A stretch of 64,000 nucleotides of DNA, from contig NZ_LUKF01000018.1 of NCBI RefSeq assembly GCF_001592755.1, positions 1 through 64,000 of the forward strand, given 5' to 3'. The notes beneath the pieces were generated by a model that saw only the letters and a list, made by a program, of their open reading frames with translations, made no database searches and was not told where the DNA came from. The position numbers and the translations under genes were made by a program. Source of the DNA: Bdellovibrio bacteriovorus (lineage in GTDB: Bacteria; Bdellovibrionota; Bdellovibrionia; Bdellovibrionales; Bdellovibrionaceae). Position 1 is the first letter of the stretch; each line of letters opens with the position of its first letter. Shown here piece by piece: positions 8,539-17,232 of this stretch.

Positions 8539-9813
8539 TTATAAAACTTTTTTTACATTCAATGTAAGACCTTGGCGACCGGTGACTTGCACGCGGTCGT
8601 TCACCTGCAACGAGTCTTCAGATACGAAGATCCAGGTTTCACCCATAATCTGAATTTGCCCACGATGACCGAGGGCTTCGACGGTCATCACAACACCGGT
8701 GTGATTCGCTAAATCAGCGTCGGCGTCTTTGCTCTTATGACGAATTGTTTTTAAAGCAAGGTAGCCTATTCCTAAAAAGAAGACTCCCAGAACGGCAACA
8801 ACAGAAATGATCAAAGACAGTGGCAAAGTGTACCCCGTGGATTGAGCGTCAAAGAGGAATAAACTTCCAACGAAAACTGCGACCAAGCCACCGATTCCCA
8901 AAAGGCCGAAGCTAGTCACGAATATCTCTAAGATAAGGAACGCGATTCCCAGAAGGATCAACGCTAAGCCGCCCCACGCGACATCCAGTTTATGAAATGC
9001 CACCAGCGAAAGCACAAGACCGATCCCACCGATCACTCCGGGAGCAATCATGCCGGGATTAGTGATTTCGACGTAAAGAAGTCCCAAGCTTCCCATAAAA
9101 AGAAGATAAGCAAATTCCGGATCTGCGATAAAACTTAAAACTTTATAACGAAGATCCGGAGCAAATTCTTGCAACTCGCCCACTTTCACCGACAGTTCTT
9201 TTTTTTCATTTATTAAAACTGTTCGCTCTTCCGATTGTTTTAAAAATTCGGACTCGTTTTGCGCCAGGATGTCTAAGGCTTTGGCTTTGTGAGCAGCTTC
9301 ACTGCTCAGAGATTTTGCTTCCGTGACAATTTCTTTCGCGAATTCCAAGTTACGACCGCGCAGTTGCGTGACACCTTCAAGCCAGCTGACAGTGTCGTTG
9401 ATGATTTTCTTACGCAAGTCTTCAGGAGTGGCCTCGCCAGTTCCTAGAATCGGAGTTGCGGCACCGATATTCGTCGCTGTTAAGCCACCGTTCACATGAC
9501 ATGCTTGAAGAATAATCGCTCCGGCACTTCCCGCTCCGCCTCCGCTGGGAGTGATCAAACAGAGATAGGGAATATCCGAAGCTAGAATTTGCTCTACGAT
9601 CAAGCGCGTGCTTTGCAGGCTTCCGCCTGGAGTGTTCATTCGCACAAATAATGAATCACATTTTTGCTCTTTTGCTCTTTTTTCGGCGCGAGCCAAATAA
9701 TCTGAGGTTGAGGCTGTGATCGCTTCGTTGATAGTAACAGCCAAGGTGCAGGCCGCTTCCGCTTGAGCTGTCAGAAAAAGAGTCACGAAAAGAATGGCGA
9801 CGAGTTTTATCAT
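8539..9813 (-). CDS. nfeD: NfeD-family membrane protease (ClpP-like serine protease domain plus OB-fold)
   Basis: A 424-residue long-form NfeD. After a signal peptide comes a ClpP/SppA-like domain with MNTPGGS, the loop [12 protein letters not shown] carrying the probable nucleophile Ser, and a conserved Lys further on (residues ~25-200). Four to five membrane segments follow (~225-355), then the C-terminal NfeD beta-barrel (residues ~370-424, [20 protein letters not shown]). Long NfeDs cleave the hydrophobic tails of their slipin partner in archaea. The slipin is the next gene. The ATG overlaps the stop of the upstream gene by four bases, so translation is probably coupled. Confidence 0.92.
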   Translation of the reverse strand: MIKLVAILFVTLFLTAQAEAACTLAVTINEAITASTSDYLARAEKRAKEQKCDSLFVRMNTPGGSLQSTRLIVEQILASDIPYLCLITPSGGGAGSAGAIILQACHVNGGLTATNIGAATPILGTGEATPEDLRKKIINDTVSWLEGVTQLRGRNLEFAKEIVTEAKSLSSEAAHKAKALDILAQNESEFLKQSEERTVLINEKKELSVKVGELQEFAPDLRYKVLSFIADPEFAYLLFMGSLGLLYVEITNPGMIAPGVIGGIGLVLSLVAFHKLDVAWGGLALILLGIAFLILEIFVTSFGLLGIGGLVAVFVGSLFLFDAQSTGYTLPLSLIISVVAVLGVFFLGIGYLALKTIRHKSKDADADLANHTGVVMTVEALGHRGQIQIMGETWIFVSEDSLQVNDRVQVTGRQGLTLNVKKVL

Positions 9814-10301
9814 AACCCCAGTTCCTTCATTACTTTTTGCAAGTCATTCCAAACGACTTTTTTTGCCGCCGCATCTTCAAGTAAATAGGCCGGGCTGTAG
9901 GTTTCAATCCACTTTCCGGGGCCTTTGAAAATCAACTCTCCCAAATCTTTAGGGAACGAACTAAAAACGACGACCACACGACTTTCACAAATCTGCGCAA
10001 GTTCCGAGGGCAGCTGCGAACGATCCTCCACTGTGCAATCCAACTCAAGTACTTGTATATTTTTGAGCTTCATCGCCGCCTTCATCTTGTCGAAAAGATC
10101 GCGCACTTCAGGCAGAAAGAAACTCTCTTTGGCTTGAGTCAGGATATTAAGAAAGACCAATTCTTTTTGCTGCACGGATGTAGGTTCAAAAGCTCCCTCT
10201 TGAGTGAAGAAATGAGCCTTCGTAGAACCAGGTTCAGATGCTGGAAGCATCACGTTTTGCAGGCCTAAGACTTCTTGCAGGTATTGGATATAGTCTTTCA
10301 T
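9810..10301 (-). CDS. Uncharacterised protein resembling a degenerate uracil-DNA glycosylase fold
   Basis: A 163-residue cytoplasmic-looking protein. I do not recognise a named family, but the C-terminal segment WIETYSPAYLLED...K..VWNDLQKVM is laid out like the closing motif of family 4/5 uracil-DNA glycosylases (TYHPSYLL...K...W.DL). The catalytically important His of HPS is Ser here. The middle part (LPSELAQICESRVVVVFSSF) sits where that family has its Cys and beta strand. The iron-sulfur cysteines and the GEAPG motif at the N-terminus are absent. So it could be a non-catalytic relative (inference). It is the first gene of a coupled set with nfeD and slipin, an unexpected partner. Confidence 0.7.
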   Translation of the reverse strand: MKDYIQYLQEVLGLQNVMLPASEPGSTKAHFFTQEGAFEPTSVQQKELVFLNILTQAKESFFLPEVRDLFDKMKAAMKLKNIQVLELDCTVEDRSQLPSELAQICESRVVVVFSSFPKDLGELIFKGPGKWIETYSPAYLLEDAAAKKVVWNDLQKVMKELGL

Positions 10302-10389
10302 GGCAGGGATTTTACCTAGACCTTCGCCTATAGACTAATAAAACCGGACGTAATGCAGCGCTCAAACCGCCTCAATGACCGCAAATTTA

Positions 10390-10404
10390 GTCTCAAGTTG
10401 AGAC
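10390..10404. promoter_or_regulatory. 7+7 bp palindrome over the -35 box of the FliA-type promoter
   Basis: GTCTCAA, one base, TTGAGAC, a perfect dyad that overlaps the -35 element at 10393-10400. It could be an operator for a repressor, or chance conservation of the -35 region. Confidence 0.35.
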
Positions 10405-10419
10405 GAGGCGCACCGATAA
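10393..10419 (+). promoter_or_regulatory. FliA (sigma-28)-type promoter
   Basis: TCAAGTTG, exactly 11 bases, ACCGATAA. This matches the sigma-28 consensus (TAAAGTTT-N11-GCCGATAA) at 6/8 in the -35 and 7/8 in the -10. Transcription would begin near 10426 and run into the small gene at 10470 after a leader of about 45 bases that carries a good ribosome site. Confidence 0.65.
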
Positions 10420-10469
10420 GAGTATTAAGACGCCGAAGTGCGCAGTGCTAAGGCAGTAAAGGAGATCCC

Positions 10470-10676
10470 ATGGAAATCTTTAAATTCAATATCCTTCCAA
10501 CTGAAGAATTCAATAAGCGTGAGGACTATCGTAAAGCTGTAAATAACTGCGATATCTGTGGCGGAGCTTTGGAATTTAGCTATGAACAAGCGGCCGAGTT
10601 TCATGTGCTACAAGAAAAAGCTCAATGCCCTTGCTGCTCTTCTGAAAAAGAACCTCGCAATCACCGCGTTCACTAA
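10470..10676 (+). CDS. Small zinc-ribbon-like protein
   Basis: A 68-residue protein with two CxxC knuckles, CDICGG at about residue 27 and CPCCSS at about residue 54, the layout of a small zinc ribbon. It is otherwise acidic to neutral with a central helix (SYEQAAEFHVLQEKAQ). A strong ribosome site (AAAGGAG) precedes the ATG. It is a single gene behind a FliA-type promoter and converges on the MFS gene, whose last codon overlaps its own by four bases. Function unknown. The promoter suggests a link to motility or the flagellar regulon (inference), for instance as a small regulator or adaptor. Confidence 0.85.
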   Translation: MEIFKFNILPTEEFNKREDYRKAVNNCDICGGALEFSYEQAAEFHVLQEKAQCPCCSSEKEPRNHRVH

Positions 10677-11863
10677 ACGCGCGCGCGAAGTCCTTTCGCA
10701 AATCCGATCAAGGCCAACGCGACGGCAGCAATGACTAGCGCCCACGAAGTTTGGCCTAAACGAGCCACCGCTCCCCAACTGACCGAACCGATCGCCATTC
10801 CCGCATAAAAGACCGCCAGAAAAACTCCCAGCATCGTTGCTTTGAGATGGGACTTGCCCGTGATTTGGCGAGAGCTCATGTTCATCAATGTTGATAATAC
10901 AAGCCATCCTGTTCCGCACAAGAACATCGCCAAACACAGAACTGCAAAGTTGGGAGCTAAACCCAGCAATAAAATTCCCAACGCATAAACAATGTACGAA
11001 CCCGCAAGCGAGTTGTTTGTGCGATGAGGTTGCATGATCCTTTCTGACAGAAACGCGCTAACACAAGCTCCTAAGCCGAAGCATCCTAAGAGTGATCCGT
11101 ACTGCCAGGAATTTAAGGCCATCTCGACCCGTCCGCGCGTGGGATAAAGTGCCCACATTGATGAAGCACAAAAAGTGACAAAGAAAATTTCCACCCACAG
11201 TTTTAAATTATGAAGAGAGAAAAGAGGCTTCCAGTCTTCTTCCGTCAGAGTGATTTTCTTTTTTGTTTCAGCACGTTCTTCTTTCACGGGCCAAATCCAG
11301 AAAAAACAAATGAGCCCCAAGAAGGAAATACTATTTACTAAGAAAGCCGTACTTGGACCGAAGGCGCTCAGTAAACCACCGCCGACTGTCGGCCCCAAGA
11401 CTCGCGTGATGTTAATTCCCATGTAGTACACAAGCACAGCTTGCTGCTGCATCGGGTGCGGAACTAAATCTGTTAGCACAGATTGAAACGCAGGATTCGT
11501 CATTGCAAATCCAATCCCCATTGTCAGGGCCAACGCTAACAAACTGAGTTCGGTGATTTTTTCCTGCCACACTAGATAGGCAAGCAAACCCGCGGCTAAA
11601 AACATAAGACCTTGCGCAAAAAGCAAGATGCGTCGGCGATGCCCTAGATCAGCCACAATTCCAGCAGGAATGCTTAAGAACAAAACCGGAAGATTCGTCG
11701 AAAAGGCTAGCAGTGAAATGACAAGTGGAGAAGTATTTAAATGTGTCATCACCCAGCTGGCCGCCACATCTTGAATCCACGTCCCCAAATTTGACAAAAA
11801 CGCACAGATCCAGAAGGACCGGTACAAAGATAATTTCATGGGGGACCAAACAGACTCATTCAT
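10673..11863 (-). CDS. MFS transporter, EntS/MFS_3-type exporter
   Basis: A 396-residue major facilitator protein with about 12 membrane segments. The N-terminal LSNLGTWIQDVAASWVMTHL and the loop GIVADLGHRRRILLF are typical of the MFS_3 group that includes the enterobactin exporter EntS and macrolide exporters. The substrate cannot be predicted. The start may be the ATG at 11863 or the downstream one before KLSLYRSFW (11839). The latter fits the family N-terminus better but the former has similar context. The gene is monocistronic and converges with the zinc-ribbon gene. Confidence 0.88.
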   Translation of the reverse strand: MNESVWSPMKLSLYRSFWICAFLSNLGTWIQDVAASWVMTHLNTSPLVISLLAFSTNLPVLFLSIPAGIVADLGHRRRILLFAQGLMFLAAGLLAYLVWQEKITELSLLALALTMGIGFAMTNPAFQSVLTDLVPHPMQQQAVLVYYMGINITRVLGPTVGGGLLSAFGPSTAFLVNSISFLGLICFFWIWPVKEERAETKKKITLTEEDWKPLFSLHNLKLWVEIFFVTFCASSMWALYPTRGRVEMALNSWQYGSLLGCFGLGACVSAFLSERIMQPHRTNNSLAGSYIVYALGILLLGLAPNFAVLCLAMFLCGTGWLVLSTLMNMSSRQITGKSHLKATMLGVFLAVFYAGMAIGSVSWGAVARLGQTSWALVIAAVALALIGFAKGLRARV

Positions 11864-11939
11864 GACAACGAAAGCATACTACGGAAAAACTTTGCGACCA
11901 ATTTCTTATTGGTAAAAAATAAAGGTGTCGGAGGTTTGT

Positions 11940-12344
11940 ATGAAAGTTCTATTGCCTATTTTCTTAGGTTTGTTTTTGTCAGTCTCTTCTTTCGCCGCTC
12001 CAACTCCGGTAGAGATCAAAACACAAACAGGTCAAATCGAAGCTAAAGGCGATCGCTACTATTCATACAACTTCGGAAGCCAGTGGATCAACTTCAGCCG
12101 CTGGGTCGATTTCACATTAAGAAACACCGGCACTGATCCGGTTCAATTACGCGGAGTCTTTATTATGGGCTCCAGCTATTGGGCCCAAAGCAACTGCCCG
12201 CCAATGATAGCTCCCGGACAAGTGTGCCTTACACGCGTAGAGTTCCGTCCATGGTTTGAGGGTTCCCATCACGGCAGACTGCGCTTCGCTTTTATCAATG
12301 ATAGTATTTATATCGATTTGTATGGTTGGGGCATACGTCGATAG
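11940..12344 (+). CDS. Secreted protein with an ASH/HYDIN-like beta-sandwich
   Basis: A 134-residue protein from the ATG at 11940, chosen because GGAGG lies seven bases upstream. A signal peptide (cleaved near SFAAP, residue ~20) is followed by one small beta domain. The segments VDFTLRNTGTDPVQL, SNCPPMIAPGQVCLTRVEF and GSHHGRLRFAF follow the pattern of ASH/abnormal-spindle-like domains (NxG, C.....LapGxxC.v.V.F.P...G). These are usually protein-binding modules. It is a single-domain member, exported to the periplasm or beyond. It is monocistronic, and the accessory-like repeat region follows. Confidence 0.8.
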   Translation: MKVLLPIFLGLFLSVSSFAAPTPVEIKTQTGQIEAKGDRYYSYNFGSQWINFSRWVDFTLRNTGTDPVQLRGVFIMGSSYWAQSNCPPMIAPGQVCLTRVEFRPWFEGSHHGRLRFAFINDSIYIDLYGWGIRR

Positions 12345-12431
12345 TTCAAAAGGAACATTTGACGATCTGACCCGACGATCTTCCTTCTCGAATTTTATGT
12401 TGTTTAGAGTCCACAAGCTTGCATCGGGCAG

Positions 12432-12473
<42 letters not shown>

Positions 12474-12494
12474 TCGGCCCCTACAGGGTAGGAA

Positions 12495-12520
12495 CTCCAG
12501 AAGTACTTGTACTTCTGGAG
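12495..12520. repeat. Perfect 12+12 bp palindrome with two-base centre
   Basis: CTCCAGAAGTAC, TT, GTACTTCTGGAG. It lies 21 bases after the microsatellite. Without a following T tract it is not a standard terminator; it could be a cruciform, an operator or part of a structured RNA. Confidence 0.85.
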
Positions 12521-12593
12521 AGCAAAGTGGACGAGAGGAAAAATAATTTACTGACACTAAATCAGGATGAAGCTATGGCAAACCCCGCAGCGA

Positions 12594-12648
12594 GGGCGCC
12601 TTGCGTTGATTTCACAATTAATGTATTTTTCTCTTGCGCCCTTTTTTT
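12594..12648 (+). terminator. Terminator-like hairpin with long loop
   Basis: GGGCGC and GCGCCC arms separated by 36 bases, followed directly by seven T. The long loop makes it weak as a terminator, but it would end any transcript crossing the palindrome. Confidence 0.35.
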
Positions 12649-12820
12649 GAATCTTTAATCCCTCAATGAATCAACACTACTTTATAATCCAAGACCGGTC
12701 TCAGAATTTAGAAAATCATCAAAGCTAGAGCATTTTAAGCATCTTTAAATTTATTTAACCGACCTATAAAGCATCGAGCGCTCATTAAGAAAAAGTCGAA
12801 AAATCGACTCGAAAATCCTG

Positions 12821-12829
12821 TGGTATAGT
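12821..12829 (+). promoter_or_regulatory. Extended -10 promoter for gene 12851
   Basis: TGG followed by TATAGT, an extended -10 element with no clear -35, 22 bases upstream of the ATG. This implies a very short leader. Confidence 0.45.
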
Positions 12830-12850
12830 CGCCTTGATTGCGAGGTGCAT

Positions 12851-13522
12851 ATGAATCTTCAAAATATTTCTAATGATGAATTGATCTTTCGAATGGAAAA
12901 ATTGGCGCGCACGGAGCGTAAGATCACTCATTTGGTTTTGTGGCATATTGCTGAGATTGATTCGCGCAAGCTTTATACGGATCTAGGTTATGATGGAATG
13001 TATGCGTATCTTACACGTGGTCTGGGATATTCTGAGGGAAGTGCTTATCGCCGATTGCAGTCTGCCCGTCTTTTGAAGAATGTTCCTTCCGTTGCGGAGA
13101 AAATTGAAACTGGTAAGCTGAACTTATCGCAGCTAACGCAAATTCAGAAGTGTCTTAATGAGAGCAAGAAGTCCGGCGAAAGAATTTCCGCGCAAAAAAC
13201 GCTGGACGTATTAAGCAAGCTTGAAAATATGAACACATTCGATACGCAAAAGACTTTGGCTTTGGAAATGAATCTTCCGATTGTAACATATGAAAAAATC
13301 CAACCGCAAAAGGATAGCTCAGTGCGAATTGAGCTAACACTCACTCAAGAGCAGTTCGTCGAGCTAGAAAAAGCGCGCAGTCTTATGTCCCATATTTGCC
13401 CGGAGGGAAATTGGTCTGACGTCATTGCTGAACTTTCAAGACGCTTTAACAATAAAAAACTGGGAGCATTGCCAAAGTTAACTCAGCCCGCCATCGCAGC
13501 GGGGTTTCATCAAAAAAACTGA
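12851..13522 (+). CDS. HNH-endonuclease-family protein lacking the HNH domain
   Basis: A 223-residue protein from the ATG at 12851, chosen because GAGGTG lies just upstream. Its N-terminal half (DELIFRMEKLARTERKIT, YTDLGYDGMYAYLTRGLGYS, AYRRLQSARLL, EKIETGKLNLSQL) matches the helical N-terminal domain that in Bdellovibrio-type genomes precedes a C-terminal HNH nuclease (from family knowledge). The middle has an EKARSLMSH segment that also occurs there. The protein stops before any HNH motif, so it looks like a truncated or nuclease-free member. The 118 bases after the stop contain no HNH remnant I can read. It may have arrived by transfer; the flanking gene-poor and repeat-rich sequence is compatible with that. 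Confidence 0.75.
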   Translation: MNLQNISNDELIFRMEKLARTERKITHLVLWHIAEIDSRKLYTDLGYDGMYAYLTRGLGYSEGSAYRRLQSARLLKNVPSVAEKIETGKLNLSQLTQIQKCLNESKKSGERISAQKTLDVLSKLENMNTFDTQKTLALEMNLPIVTYEKIQPQKDSSVRIELTLTQEQFVELEKARSLMSHICPEGNWSDVIAELSRRFNNKKLGALPKLTQPAIAAGFHQKN

Positions 13523-13639
13523 TGTTCAGGAATTTAGGGTGCGTCAATCTGTCTTGAAGTAGCCAAAGAGCGTTCTTCTTCTTGAAACTTAAGACTATCC
13601 TGAGATGAAATTAATAAGCCAGCATTATCGGATAGAAAT

Positions 13640-13771
13640 TTACAACATGCCGTTGATCCCACAACCGACGGGGCCTTCGATTATGTTCTGGCATACAGCG
13701 ATGGTATACGAGCTTTTGCCATAAACCGTGTTGTCACGACCTTCTAACGGCCAACATAGAAGGGGAACCAC
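13640..13771 (-). CDS. Candidate 43-residue small protein in frame after murJ
   Basis: Directly after the murJ TAG the same frame stays open for 46 codons. A GTG at 13771 could start a 43-residue product that is hydrophobic at first (VVPLLCWPLEG) and ends with a Gly/Cys-rich tail (AVCQNIIEGPVGCGINGML). An AGGAAA element within the murJ end is a possible but distant ribosome site. The composition looks protein-like rather than random, but length and start are weak evidence. Alternatives are a fragment of a decayed gene, or readthrough of the murJ stop. Confidence 0.3.
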   Translation of the reverse strand: MVPLLCWPLEGRDNTVYGKSSYTIAVCQNIIEGPVGCGINGML

Positions 13772-13780
13772 AACTAAAAT

Positions 13781-15346
13781 CTATTTTCCTAATCGGCGCA
13801 GGATTTTATCTGCGACGGATTTGGTTTGTTCGATTTTGAAAAGGTATCCTAAGCCGAAGTACAATAAGCCGTAGATTGAAAGAGCGATGGCGGCTCTAAT
13901 GATAACGTGGAGATCGGATTGCAGAACGAAGCGAGCAATAGCGGCGCCGGATAATGCGGAAATAATAGCGGCGGACCATACTTTGATTTGGAATGGGATT
14001 TTTAATCCGGTGTGGCCGATTTTTTTGTTCAATGCTTTGCGGAGGAAATAGAATTCAATCCAGCCAGCTAAACCTGCAGATACCGTCAAGCCCGCCGTTC
14101 CCCACTGGCGTTCGAAGCCCAAGGTTTCAGGTAAGTAGAACGCGAAGATCACACCCAAGATTGTTGTGAAGATCACGCGAATGATCGCGAATTGCAGTGG
14201 GGTTCTTGTGTCTTTCAATGAATAGAACGTCGACGAATACAGGCGGCCTAAGGTCGTTGCTAAAAGCCCCACGGAATAACCCGCCAAAACCATCCATACG
14301 AAATCGGTGTTTTCTTTTTGGAACTCCCCTGTTTGGAAAACGGCGCCGACAATCAAATCACCTAAGAAGAAAAACGCCACGGCAGAGGGAATGACAAAGA
14401 AGGCAATTTGCTCTAGCCCGCGGTTCAGACGTTTTTGTAAGTACTCTTTAATTTCCAGATCAGAACCAGTTGCTTGAGACATTGCTGGCAACTCGGCGAC
14501 GGACACGCTCATACCAAACAAACTTACCGGCAACAGATAAAGTGTCTGTGCATATGCCAAAGCCGAAACCGCACCTGTCGGCAATAAACTCGCTAACATA
14601 TTGTCGATATAAGCACTGATCTGAACCACACCGCGAGAAACCACCACGGGAGCAAAGTTTTTCGTGATCGAACGAACGCTGCCTAGTTTTAAATCCAATG
14701 ACGGAAAGATCTTTTTTCCTAAACGAAGCGCTGAAGGCAATTGAATCGCAAATTGCAAAAAACTTCCTGCAACGAGTCCCCAGGAAACGGTCACGGCTAA
14801 ATCATACTGCCCTTGCTTACTTCCCCACATCACCAATGTAAAGATGATTGCCAAGTTCCAAATAACTGGAGCCACATACGAAAGAAAAAATTTACGGTGC
14901 GAATTTAAAATCCCTAAACACCATGCCGACATGACCAAGAATCCCGTGCCTGGGAAAAGAATTTGCACGATCTGGATCGTCAATGCGCGTTTTTCACCTT
15001 GGAAACCGGGAGCAATAAGATCAATTAAGAATGGAGTTGCAAAGACGCCCACCAAAACCAAAAAAGACGTCATCAAGAATAAAAGACTGCCGATAACAGA
15101 TGCGACCTTTGCGGCCTCTTCGTCATGTTTTTTTGCTAAGAGCTGGGCATAGACCGGAATGAAGCTTGCGGAAAGAACACCTTCACCAAAAAGATTTTGC
15201 AGGAAGTTGGGAATTTTAAGGGCGGCTTTAAACGCATCCCCGGCATCCGAGTTTCCAAAGAAATGAGCGAAAACTCTTTCACGAACCAGCCCTGCAATAC
15301 GACTTAAGAATATTCCCAAACCTACTAACAGGGCATGACTTTTCAC
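13781..15346 (-). CDS. murJ: Lipid II flippase MurJ
   Basis: A 521-residue integral membrane protein of about 14 helices with MurJ signatures at the N-terminus (LSRIAGLVRERVFAHFFG, GDAFKAALKIPNFLQNLFGEG, LSASFIPVY). MurJ moves lipid-linked peptidoglycan precursor from the inner to the outer face of the cytoplasmic membrane and is essential in most bacteria. Its ATG overlaps the uvrC stop by four bases (ATGA), so it is translationally coupled to uvrC. This pairing of a wall-synthesis gene with a repair gene is odd but appears to be simple operon packing. Confidence 0.95.
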   Translation of the reverse strand: MKSHALLVGLGIFLSRIAGLVRERVFAHFFGNSDAGDAFKAALKIPNFLQNLFGEGVLSASFIPVYAQLLAKKHDEEAAKVASVIGSLLFLMTSFLVLVGVFATPFLIDLIAPGFQGEKRALTIQIVQILFPGTGFLVMSAWCLGILNSHRKFFLSYVAPVIWNLAIIFTLVMWGSKQGQYDLAVTVSWGLVAGSFLQFAIQLPSALRLGKKIFPSLDLKLGSVRSITKNFAPVVVSRGVVQISAYIDNMLASLLPTGAVSALAYAQTLYLLPVSLFGMSVSVAELPAMSQATGSDLEIKEYLQKRLNRGLEQIAFFVIPSAVAFFFLGDLIVGAVFQTGEFQKENTDFVWMVLAGYSVGLLATTLGRLYSSTFYSLKDTRTPLQFAIIRVIFTTILGVIFAFYLPETLGFERQWGTAGLTVSAGLAGWIEFYFLRKALNKKIGHTGLKIPFQIKVWSAAIISALSGAAIARFVLQSDLHVIIRAAIALSIYGLLYFGLGYLFKIEQTKSVADKILRRLGK

Positions 15347-17232
15347 TCTTCAACCTCAGCATCTTCATCATCTGGTTCATTCAATTGAAGCAGAATGCGC
15401 TCCGCCAGTACACGATTGAACCCTTTAAGAGTCGCAATTTCTTCAGGTACGGCACCCTTGATTTCATCAATAGAGTTAAAGCGAGTCAAAAGAACTTTCT
15501 TTCTTTTTTCGCCCAATCCCACAACATAATCCAGTTCACTTTCCAAAGAACTGCTTTCACGAAGCTTACGATGGTACGTGATGGCAAAACGATGGGCCTC
15601 GTCACGGATGCCTGTCAGAATATGCAAGGCCTCGGCGTTATGTTTAAAGATCACCGGATTAGACCTATTAGGCAGGAAGAAGCGCTCTTCGGTGGACTCC
15701 ACTTCTTGTTTTTGGAAGTCACTTTCCGTCCGCGCCTTCGCCAACCCCACAACGGGGATATCGCTGCGACCAATTTCTTGTAGAATACGAATGGCTTGAG
15801 TCAATTGCCCCTTACCACCATCAATCACAATAAGTTGCGGATCTTCATACTCAGTGTGCTTAAATCGACGGCTGAGAACCTCATACATCGAAGCAAAGTC
15901 ATTGATACCTTGAACCGTTCTAATTTTATAGCGACGGTAATGTTCTTTTGCCGGAACACCATCTTCAAAAACCACTTGCGAAGCAACGGTTTCAGCACCT
16001 TGGAAGGTCGAAATATCATAACACTCAATACGACGTGGAAGTTCTGGCAACGACAGTTTTTCTTTGATTTCGTCTAGACCGCGAAGTTTTTCTTCCGACT
16101 TAGAAACATATTTCAAGAAGTGAGACTTGGCATTTTCATTAGCCATGTCGATCAAATTGCGACCACGCTCATCGGTAGCAAATCGAACGACGACTTTATT
16201 GCCCGAGCGTTCTTTCAAAACTTCGCCCATCAATTTCGTTAAGTCATTGCCGATATCCACCGTCAACAAAACTTCATCCGGGATAAAGTTGTCTTCGTAA
16301 TACTGATTGAGGAAATCCACCAGCCATTCTCGTGGATCTTCCGCCGGATCATTTGGATCAAAGTGAGGTAAGAAGTGAGACCGAGTTCCAATCACCCTTC
16401 CCGAGCGAACATGCACCGTTTCCACCAAGCAACCACGATGATCACCAAAGAAACCCACCGCATCCTGATCTTTTTCAGAAGTGTCATTGATAACGGCCTG
16501 TTTTTCTAAAATGGCTTTAATCGCTTGAACCGAGTCGCGCAGACGGGCCGCCACTTCAAATTTTTCTTCTTCAGCGGCAACCATCATTCTTTCCGTGATG
16601 GATTTAACGACTTTCTTATTCTGCCCTTTCAAAAAGAGCTTCGCGCCTTCGACTTCTTCACGGTAATCCGTTTGATTGATGTACTCCACGCAAGGCGCCG
16701 TACAACGACCGATCTGGTAAGTCATACAAGGCCGCGTGCGAGATTTAAAAACCGCATCGGTGCAATCACGAATCTTAAAAGTCCGATTTAAAAAACGAAT
16801 GGTGCCTTGAACCGCAAATCCAGAAGTATAAGGACCAAAATAAAGCGACCCATCCTTCTTTACTTTGCGAGCAACGTAAAGACGAGGATAATCATCAGCC
16901 CAGGTAAAACGAATGTAAGGATAAGCTTTGTCATCACGAAGACGTATATTGTACTTCGGACGATGTTTCTTAATTAACGAAGCTTCCAATAAGAAAGCTT
17001 CGACTTCGGTTTTAGTCAGAATGTATTCAACTTCATGAATATTCTGAACCAACAACCGCGTCTTTGGTGAATGATCCTTGCTATCGGTAAAATAGCTTCG
17101 AACACGCGCGCGCAAATTCTTAGCCTTACCGATATAAATGATCTTATCGGCATGACCCTTCATCAGATAGACCCCGCTTTGTACCGGGAACTCCCTGACT
17201 TTATCGCGCACTTCCTCGAACTTAGAAATCAT
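15343..17232 (-). CDS. uvrC: Excinuclease ABC subunit C
   Basis: Makes both incisions in nucleotide excision repair. The protein is 629 residues from the ATG at 17232. In order: the GIY-YIG nuclease (GVYLMKG, IIYIGKAKNLRARVRSYF), the cysteine cluster (CTD...RPCMTYQIGRCTAPC), a UVR helical hairpin, the RNase H-like second nuclease (IECYDISTFQG, IVIDGGKGQL), and C-terminal helix-hairpin-helix motifs. The ATG at 17232 has an ideal GGAGGG six bases upstream. The frame stays open to 17274 only because it translates a repeat. Both the ribosome site and the start codon lie in one arm of that repeat. uvrB lies just upstream and murJ is coupled downstream. Confidence 0.96.
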   Translation of the reverse strand: MISKFEEVRDKVREFPVQSGVYLMKGHADKIIYIGKAKNLRARVRSYFTDSKDHSPKTRLLVQNIHEVEYILTKTEVEAFLLEASLIKKHRPKYNIRLRDDKAYPYIRFTWADDYPRLYVARKVKKDGSLYFGPYTSGFAVQGTIRFLNRTFKIRDCTDAVFKSRTRPCMTYQIGRCTAPCVEYINQTDYREEVEGAKLFLKGQNKKVVKSITERMMVAAEEEKFEVAARLRDSVQAIKAILEKQAVINDTSEKDQDAVGFFGDHRGCLVETVHVRSGRVIGTRSHFLPHFDPNDPAEDPREWLVDFLNQYYEDNFIPDEVLLTVDIGNDLTKLMGEVLKERSGNKVVVRFATDERGRNLIDMANENAKSHFLKYVSKSEEKLRGLDEIKEKLSLPELPRRIECYDISTFQGAETVASQVVFEDGVPAKEHYRRYKIRTVQGINDFASMYEVLSRRFKHTEYEDPQLIVIDGGKGQLTQAIRILQEIGRSDIPVVGLAKARTESDFQKQEVESTEERFFLPNRSNPVIFKHNAEALHILTGIRDEAHRFAITYHRKLRESSSLESELDYVVGLGEKRKKVLLTRFNSIDEIKGAVPEEIATLKGFNRVLAERILLQLNEPDDEDAEVEE

